Translations under genes and position numbers: made by a program
NCBI GenBank assembly: GCA_015680685.1
Contig: MNCI01002328.1
Coordinates: 1 to 64,000, forward strand
DNA: 64,000 nt
Reading direction: 5' to 3'
From: Gnetum montanum
Lineage: Eukaryota > Streptophyta > Gnetopsida > Gnetales > Gnetaceae
Part shown: positions 56,481 to 64,000 of the stretch, piece by piece
Numbering within the stretch: the first letter of the stretch is position 1
How the letters are laid out: each line of letters starts with the position of its first letter
The notes under the pieces: model-generated
Seen by the model: the letters and a program-made list of their open reading frames with translations, nothing else
Told to the model about the DNA's origin: nothing
The model's database searches: none

Positions 56481-58620
56481 GTAGCTTGTAAGGTTAGCTC
56501 CTTTATTGAATCTCTTGGGCTGGCTTGAGTATTCCTGTGGCTTCTTGGAAGGTCGATTTTGCTGCTGCTGTTTTGGGATTGGTTTTTGGGGATTGTTTGG
56601 CTGATTCAAGGGACTGTTTTCTTTGATTTTGTGAGGGGATTTTGGCAGCACCTTAGGCCTGCAATTTGAAGCTGATTTCTTGAGGCTATTTGCTAGACAA
56701 CAACCCAACTTTGAGATGTCTTCTCCCTCCCCAAATTGGTCAAGTTCAACCTTAAAGGTGTGTGTTTCAAACTCTTGTTGTACAAAATTTTTAGTAGGTG
56801 TTTGAAGTTGTGTTGGCTTGGACAAGTGAGGATTATTTCATGAAGGCATGTGAGATTTCTTATTAGTTGTGAGTCATGCATAGAATGTTTTATGCTTATG
56901 AGTTAGCATTTTCTTGCGTCATGTGCACTTGGTATTTCATGTTTTTGGGATCGTTTTCATTTTATAAAAGCAATGTTCCCCATCATTCTATTCAATGCTG
57001 GTGATCTCTTTTGTGGACTATAAGGGCTTAGTTCTTGGAGGTGCTTGATGGTGTTAGCCCCTACCATTTTATCCAACCCTAGTGTTCTTCTTGTGTGGGC
57101 TATAAGATGCTATAGGGTTGGAAAGACTTGGTTTAGCATAGCTGGATGGCCAAAGGGTCCATGGAGTACTCATTTTAATTTTTTTTAAAAAAGCTATGCA
57201 TATTGAGGATTTTTGGTGTCTTTTGTTAAGTGCACATGTTCTGTTTAGTTGATCATTTTTGGGTCAGTTTTGAGGGGTTTCTAAGAGAGTTTTCATGTCT
57301 TAAATCATTGTTAAATGGTCCTTTGTTCAAACCTACCTTTCTCTCAATGTGAAAATATGAGAGACTGGAAAATTTATTAACAAAGATTTCAAATTTTGGA
57401 ACTATGTTAATCTGTCATTGTGTTTAAGCTTAGTACATACCAGATTTTATTATTGTTTCTCTTTTCCATATTGCACATGAGCACATGAGATTTTGTTTGT
57501 TTGCTACTCCATAAAATCAGAATTTTGATTATTTAACAATGTCTGCCCCTAGTATAAAGACTGCCATTCTTTTTCTCTTTTTGTTATTATCTAGTGTTTA
57601 CTGTTTTCTGCCATTTTTAAAAATAATGGTAAAAATGGAAATGACAACCGTCACACATAGAATCTGCCTCTGTTTCTCCTTTTTTCAAGAAGGCATGAAG
57701 AGGATATCTATACTCTGTATTAGCCTGAGAAATATTAAAAAAAGAGGACTTTTACTGTTATTATTATTTTTTTGTGGCCTTATGTTATTGTTGGTTGGGA
57801 AGCTCCCTTCCAAGGGGAGACCTCTCCCTGGTTTTTGAATCTTGGTCACATCTGTACATATGTTGACTTTTAATTGAATTTATACCTGACCTTTTTCCAA
57901 GAAAAAAATGACTGATATTGTAGAGCCTGAAAGATAAAAAAAAACAAAACAAAACCTTGTTAAATCACAATTCTCATGAACTGTGTGGATTATAATTTCA
58001 GATTTATTTTTAGGCACTCTGTCTCCGTTAAACATATATTTTCAGGCTTCGATAAGTCATTCATTACATGAATGTTTTGTACATTTTTTCATAGTTAGAT
58101 TTTCCACTCACGCAAAGTAAATATTGTTTATTTATTTTTGCTTCATTATGCTAACCACATTTATTTATCAGCAATTATATTCTTTTATTTGTGCAAAGAA
58201 AAAAAAAAGAAAATATATATGTGATCATGGATGTTTATTTGTTTTCCATAAAATTAACCCACGTGAATTATGATTAGAAGTCCTTTGGGCCCTAGGATAA
58301 ACAATTTATCTAAACTCATGGTTTTTTTTAAGAGAAGGTTAGGAATATATTATAGCTACAAAAACAAGTCATACAAACAAGAAGGGGACAACCCCCATTG
58401 AGGGGGAAAAACCAACATCCCCAACCCCTACAAAAGTAGAAAGGGGATGATTAAGACAAACCAAAGAGAATGAAACAATGTCCCATGGCAAGGGAAGTAT
58501 GCAAAAACAATCGATACTTGGGCTCCCATTCTCAAAACCCCATCCCAAAAAACCGATGGACTGTACTAGACATCCCTTTTGGATTCTTGTGAACTTTGTC
58601 ATCATATGGGTTGGGGGAGC
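56481..58620. other. AT-rich stretch without recognised gene
   Basis: No domain found. The segment 57540-57910 ends in a T-rich/A-rich tail (ACCTGACCTTTTTCCAAG, then As), which resembles the 3' end of a plant LINE but is unproven. The long minus-strand frame at 56310-56825 is low-complexity, rich in Gln, Lys and Pro, and runs into Copia J. Confidence 0.35.
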
Positions 58621-59262
58621 TGTTGGAAAAATGAAGACAAATACATTAATTGTTGTATTTCCTTTTATGTTGCATTTGATGTGGGGATGTGTTTTATCCC
58701 ACATGTATTAGGATTGGGGTTTGGTCCTAATGTTTCCTCATATATAGGGGGCTTGGTGTTTTATCCCACATGTATTAGGATTGGGGTTTGGTCCTCATGT
58801 TTCTTCATAAATAGAAGGCTTGGGGTAGCCTTTAGTGTGTGCTTCAAAGTGAAAGCATTGTATCAAGGTTTTACCTTGGAGACGTGAGTCTTGTTGGTGT
58901 TGATCTGAGATCTGTTGGAATAACAGATTGTGTGTTTGAAAAGTTGCAAGGACGGCTTGTGTCCTTAAGATTTGAGAAGAATAGAAGGTAGATCAGCATT
59001 GTTGTGGAAGTAGGGTAAAAGGGGACCGAACCACGTAACTCTCTCTGTGTTCTTGTGCTATTTCCTTTTTACTGTTTTCATTCTGTTATCACAACAAATG
59101 TTTGCTAGAGTTTGGAATGTTTTGAGAGTGGTTTATAGTGTTTCTTACAGTGCAATATTTTGCCTCTAATGATTTATTCAGATCTGTAGGGTTTTTAATA
59201 ATTTCTCTAGAGCATTTGTAGTGTGTTTTCAGATCTAATTGTTTTCAGATCTGATTATAACA
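58621..59262 (+). mobile_element. 5' LTR of Copia element I
   Basis: TGTTGGAAAAATG ... GATTATAACA, 642 bp. It differs from the 3' LTR at only a few positions plus small indels near the end, so insertion was recent. It contains a tandem duplication: unit one from 58690 and unit two from 58757, period 67 bp. Each copy ends in a TATA-like box. Confidence 0.95.
58690..58823 (+). promoter_or_regulatory. Tandem duplicated core promoter in Copia I LTR
   Basis: Two 67-bp units start TGTTTTATCCCACATG. The first carries TATATAG at 58741-58747, the second ATAAATAG at 58807-58814. The 3' LTR has the same pair (units from 63411 and 63478), so the duplication predates this insertion. Confidence 0.6.
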
Positions 59263-59264
59263 AC

Positions 59265-59276
59265 TGGTATCGGAGC
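59265..59276 (+). other. Primer-binding site, Copia I
   Basis: TGGTATCGGAGC, two bases after the LTR; one mismatch to the tRNA-Met-complementary TGGTATCAGAGC. Confidence 0.85.
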
Positions 59277-59289
59277 AAGGTTTAAAAAG

Positions 59290-62200
59290 ATGGAGAGGCT
59301 GCAAACAACGGAAAGATTGGTAGGAAGAAATTGGAACGTTTGGAGCATTTTGATGAAGGCTGTTTTAGCACAAAAGGATTGCCAAGAGGCCCTAGATCCC
59401 TCTCAACCAGCAGGAATGTCAACTGCTGATTGGAGGAAAATTAAGACTAGGGCATTGTCTTTCATTCATCCTACCTTAAGCAATGGGATTTTGGCCTCAA
59501 TCAAATCGGATATGGATCCGCATGATCTGTGGCAAACGCTGAAGAATAGGTTTGACAAAGTATCAGGTTTGAATACCTTTCACATTTATCAGAAAGTTTT
59601 TAGATGCCTGAAGAGATCTGATGTGTCTTTTCAAGATCATTTGGATGAGATGATGGGAAATCTGGATAAGTTGGAGGAATATAAAATTGTTATTCTAGAT
59701 CTAGTTAAATCCTATGCTTAGTTAGACTCCTTACCTGATTCCTGGTCTGCAATTGTGACATCTATTACTACTTCTATGCGTGTTTCATCTATGACATTTG
59801 AATATGTTGTGTCTACCCATCAGGATTCAAAAGGAAGAGTAGATGAATCTTTTAGATCTGGAAATGTTCATGTAGCAGAGGAAAGAGGTAGAAGTAGGAG
59901 ACATTTTCCAAGTAGGGGGAGTATCACGGACAGAGGAGTATCACATGGCAGAACTCAAACTCAAGAATGCTGGTACTGCAAGAAGAAAGGTCATTTGAAG
60001 AAGGATTGCTTTGCATGGAAAGCACAGAAAAATAAAGGAAAAGGAAAGGAGAAGAAGTCAGAAGAAGGAACATCAGAGGTACATGTAGCTGATGAAAACG
60101 TCAGTTTTCTGATTCAAGAGCAATGTACAATGGTGGCAGATGGATGTAGCAGTGACATCTGGTTGATTGACTCAGGTGCCTCCTTTCATATTTGTCCAGA
60201 TAAGTCTTGTTTTGCATCTTATCATAAAGTTGAATCTAGTTTTGTATATGCTGCTAATGAAAAAGCTTAAAAAGTTCTTGGAATTGGAAGTATAAATTTG
60301 CATCAAGCAGGGATGCCAAAGGTGACAATAGATAACGTTAGACATGTTCCTGAAGTTACAAAGAAGTTGATTTCAGCTCCACAGCTGGATGGTTCAGGTT
60401 TGAATTTCAGTAGTGGAGGTGGGCATTGGAAGATTTCCAAGGGAATCATGACCATTCTGAAAGGAAAGAAGGAGGGCAGCTTATATACATTGATGGCAGA
60501 TTCATGCAACTCTATTGCAACAGTTTCTGATACAGAAAATTCTGAAGTATGGCATAGACGTCTTGGACACATTGGCTGGTCAAGCTTAAAGGTACTTCAA
60601 AATCAGACTCTCATTCTTGTATTTTCTTATGCTCAAACTGATTGCAAAGACTGTTTAGTTGGAAAATCTAAGAGAGTAAACTTTCGTAGGGATTTGGAAA
60701 GCAAAAAAAAAAATATGTTAGAATTTGTTTATTTTGATGTTTGTGGTCCTATGAATCCCATTTCTCTTGGTGGATCTATTTATTTTGTAACTTTCATAGA
60801 TGATTGTACAAGGAAGGTTTGGGTTTATATGCTGAAATCAAAAGATGAAGTGTTTTCAGTTTTCAAAACATTTGTTGCAAGAGTAGAAAATGAAACAGGT
60901 CTGAAAATAAAATGTTTACAAACTGATAATGGTGGGGAGTACACTTTTAAAGTATTTGCTGATTTTTGCAACATCAAAGGAATTAGGCACATTCGTACCC
61001 CTCCTGGTACACCACAGGAAAATGGAGTTGCTGAAAGATGCAACAGAACATTGCTGGATCGTGCTAGAACAATGGTTTCAGGTGCAGGCCTACCTAAGAC
61101 ATTTTGGGGAGAGGCAGTTATGACTGCTGCATATTTGGTGAACAGGTCTCCACATTCTTCAATTGATAATGCTGTTCCAGAAGTTGTTTGGAAAGGTAAA
61201 AACATTTCATACAGTCATTTAAGAGTTTTTGGATGTGAGGCATTTATGCATATTCCAAAGGAAAACAGAACTAAGATGGAAGACAGGGCTAAAAGTTGCA
61301 TATTTGTTGGATATGGAGAAGATGAGTTAGGATTCAGACTTTGGGATCCTGAATTGAAACGTGTAGTGAGATCAAGGGACGTTAAATTCAGAGAAAATGT
61401 GATGTTTAGTGAGCTGCAAAAGAAAGACAAGGACAGAAATGGCTCAGAAAGCATAAGGACTCCTCTTAGCGTGACTGAAGAAATTGAAAATGATGAAACT
61501 CATGGATTTGCCAGATCTAGAAACGTTGGACAACATGCTGAAAGTACTTGGCAGCAAGCTGAGAACTTAGGACAGCAAGGAGAAAATGCAGGACAGCAAG
61601 AAAATGAGGTAGAAGATGATGAACAAGAAGCTACATATGTGTCTCATTGGGTTAGAAGGTCAACCAGAACTACCAAACCTCCTGACAGGTACTCTCCCTC
61701 ATTGAATTATGTACTTTACAGCGATCATGGTGAACCAGAAACAGTGAAGGAAGCCATGACATGTGTTGATGCCACAAAGTGGAAGGTAGCTATGAATGAT
61801 GAATGGGAATCACTCCAACAGAACAAAACCTGGGAGCTAGTTCAGTTGCCAAAAGGGAGAAAACCCTTGGAGTGCAGGTGGCTATACAGAATTAAATCAG
61901 AGGCATATGGGGAAAAACGTTTCAAGGCTAGGTTGGTGGTGAAAGGCTATGCACAGAAACTAGGTATTGACTTTCAAGAAATTTTTTCTCTAGTGGTAAA
62001 ACACTCTTCTATACGTTTAGTTCTATCATTGGTGGCCTGTATGGACTTAGAGTTGGAACAACTTGATATAAAAACAACATTCCTCCATGGAGATTTGGAG
62101 GAGGAAATTTACATGAAACAGCCAGAAGGGTATGAAGAACAACAAGGTTCAGGTCTGGTTTGTAGACTGAAAAAGAGTTTATATGGTTTGAAACAAGCCC

Positions 62201-63288
62201 CTAGGCAGTGGTATAAAAGGTTTGATACTTTCATGAAGAAGCTATCTTATCAGAAAAACAACCTAGACCACTGTGTGTATTTTTCTGGAGATATTTCAGG
62301 TAAATTTACAGTGTTGTTGTTGTATGTTGATGATATGCTAATTGCTGGAAATGATATAGCAGAGATAAAACATTTAAAATTGGAAATGGGCAAAGAATTT
62401 GCTATGAAAGATTTGGGACAGGCAAAGAAAATTCTTGGTATGAATATTTACAGGGACAGAAAAAGGAAGAAGCTGTGGTTGAGTCAGGAAGACTACATTG
62501 GAAAGGTTCTAAAGCGTTTCAACATGGAGGATGCAAAACCTGTAAGTACACCTTTTTCAGCACAATTTAATTTATCAAAGAAGGACTGTCCACAGTCAAA
62601 AGAGGATTTTGAAAAGGTTAAAAATATCCCATATACTTCTGCTGTTGGGTCATTGATGTATGCCATGGTTTGTACACGTCCTGATATTGCTTATGCCGTT
62701 GGAGTAGTTAGTAGATTTATGACCAACTATGGGTGGAATCACTGGTTAGCTGTCAAATGGATTTTAAAATATTTAAAAGGCACAAAAGCGCATTGCTTAT
62801 GTTTTGGAGATGCTAATCTGCACATTGAAGGCTTTGTAGATGCAAACTTTGCTGTTGATCATGATACAAGACGATCTTCTACAGGGTACACATTTATTTT
62901 TGGTGGTGTAGCAGTGAGTTGGTTGTCACGTCTACAACCACTAGTAACTTTATCTACAACTGAATCAGAGTACGTAGCCCTCACAGAAGCATGCAAGGAG
63001 ATGTTATGGATGAAGAGATTTTTGCAGTCTCTTGGATTAAAACAACAAAGGTATGCTGTGTTTTGTGATAGTTTGAGTGCAATCCATCTTGCAAAGAATT
63101 CTGCCTTTCATGCCAGGACAAAACATATAGATGTCCGATTCCACTTCATAAGAGAAATCATAGAGGATGGCTTGGTGCATGTTCAAAAGGTCCATACAAA
63201 GCTCAATGTTGCTGATGCTTTAACAAAACCAGTGATAGCTGAAAAACACATTTTCTGTAGGAAGAAGCTTGGGATAACTGAAGCTTAA
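59290..63288 (+). pseudogene. Gag-pol of Copia element I, nearly intact
   Basis: One frame of 1333 codons with two stops, TAG at 59719 and TAA at 60268; both fit CAG/CAA changed by C-to-T. In order: gag (59290-59900), zinc knuckle CWYCKKKGHLKKDC, protease WLIDSGASFHIC, GAG-pre-integrase VWHRRLGHIGWSS with CKDCLVGKSK, and integrase with VYFDVCGP, QTDNGGEY and PQENGVAERCNR (D-D-E kept). RT follows with FKARLVVKGYAQ, LEQLDIKTTFLHGDLEEEIY and LLYVDDMLIAGND. RNase H follows with TTESEYVAL, FCDSLSAIHLAKN, HIDVRFHFIRE and VADALTKP. The order integrase-RT defines Ty1/Copia; the lineage looks Tork-like. All catalytic motifs appear kept, so only the two stops block it. Confidence 0.9.
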
Positions 63289-63329
63289 TCAGAAGTGCAC
63301 ATCTCTTAAAGGCTGGTTGGATTTGTCTT

Positions 63330-63341
63330 CAAGGGGGAGTT
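63330..63341 (+). other. Polypurine tract, Copia I
   Basis: CAAGGGGGAGTT directly before the 3' LTR; primes plus-strand cDNA. Confidence 0.8.
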
Positions 63342-64000
63342 TGTTGGAAAAATGAAGACAAATACATTAATTGTTGTATTTCCTTTTATGTTGCATTTGA
63401 TGTGAGGATGTGTTTTATCCCACATGTATTAGGATTGGGGTTTGGTCCTAATGTTTCCTCATATATAGGAGGCTTGGTGTTTTATCCCACATGTATTAGG
63501 ATTGGGGTTTGGTCCTCATGTTTCTTCATAAATAGAAGGCTTGGGGTAGCCTTTAGTGTGTGCTTCAAAGTGAAAGCATTGTATCAAGGTTTTACCTTGG
63601 AGACGTGAGTCTTGTTGGTGTTGATCTGAGATCTGTTGGAATAACAGATTGTGTGTTTGAAAAGTTGCAAGGACGGCTTGTGTCCTTAAGATTTGAGAAG
63701 AATAGAAGGCAGATCAGCATTGTTGTGGAAGTAGGGTAAAAGGGGACCGAACCACGTAACTCTCTGTGTTCTTGTGCTATTTCCTTTTTACTGTTTTCAT
63801 TCTGCTTTCATTTTGTTATCACAGCAAATGTTTGCTAGAGTTTGGAATGTTTTGAGAGTGGTTTATAGTGTTTCTTACAGTGCAATATTTTGCCTCTAAT
63901 GATTTATTCAGATCTGTAGGGTTTTTAATAATTTCTCTAGAGCATTTGTAGTGTGTTTTCAGATATGTGTTTTTCAGATTTGTGTTTTCAGATCTAATTG
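63342..64000 (+). mobile_element. 3' LTR of Copia element I, cut by window end
   Basis: TGTTGGAAAAATG onward, nearly identical to 58621-59262. Differences are a few transitions (GGGG/GAGG near 63405), one CT pair lost, a ~12-base insertion near 63805 and extra TTTTCAGAT copies at the end. The last bases and the target duplication lie outside the window. Confidence 0.95.

Noticed and set aside
57539-57838. 99-codon frame with a hydrophobic start as a secreted protein
   Set aside because: Low-complexity T-rich DNA, no homology recognised, no promoter or splice context.
60303-61454. Minus-strand frames opposite Copia I pol
   Set aside because: Shadows of an unmistakable gag-pol on the plus strand.

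Overview
The window looks like nuclear DNA of a seed plant with a large, repeat-rich genome. Nearly everything is LTR retrotransposon, old and young, nested inside one another. The only convincing host-gene sequence is a pair of spliced exons near 54.3-54.6 kb. They match the N-terminus of the plant AP-5 adaptor complex subunit mu. A gymnosperm would fit the old, decayed, intron-inflating repeats, but the sequence alone does not prove it. No rRNA, tRNA or prokaryotic feature was seen.

Layout. 1-526 is an LTR fragment (F). About 860-6587 is a decayed Tat-type Ty3/Gypsy element on the minus strand (E), next to an Athila-type RT scrap (6590-7071). 8444-10615 is an LTR plus gag of a tRNA-Met-primed Ty3/Gypsy element (G). 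From 11 to 46 kb a decayed Ty1/Copia element (A, plus strand) has been split into four pieces. It is split by a ~1.1 kb solo-LTR-like insertion (about 11976-13120), by an Athila-type element B (13308-21554, minus, near-TSD TCTAG/TCTGG), and by a gag-only relative C (22437-45039, plus, TSD CCAAG). C is itself split by a 16.6 kb Tat-lineage element D (25356-41984, minus, TSD CATCC, two 1286-bp LTRs). 47362-53132 is another Ty3/Gypsy element of G's family (H, minus). 53.1-58.6 kb holds a LINE ORF1 scrap, the AP-5 mu exons and a Copia scrap (J). 58621 to the end is a young, nearly complete Ty1/Copia element (I, plus).

The most unusual object is inside element D. Between its protease and its reverse transcriptase, on the opposite strand, lies a seven-exon gene (32236-36036). 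It has six GT-AG introns, the frame is kept across every junction (3255 nt, exactly 1085 codons), and there is one premature stop. The predicted protein has an N-terminal segment resembling plant FCP1/NIF HAD-type phosphatase domains, a large unrecognised middle, a coiled-coil-rich part and an acidic tail. A 22-23 bp motif recurs near this gene: four copies downstream, one upstream, and about twelve in an array between integrase and the 3' LTR. Splice-like sites on the sense strand bracket the gene, so it may sit inside an Ogre-type pol intron.

A second theme is LTR promoter design. Each LTR family carries its own array of short, often palindromic motifs upstream of the TATA box: GCGTAA/TTACGC in D, GATATC in C, AGATGTC/GACATCT in G and H, and a duplicated TATA-containing 67-bp unit in I. 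B, C and F share the LTR 3' end, while B and C differ in U3.
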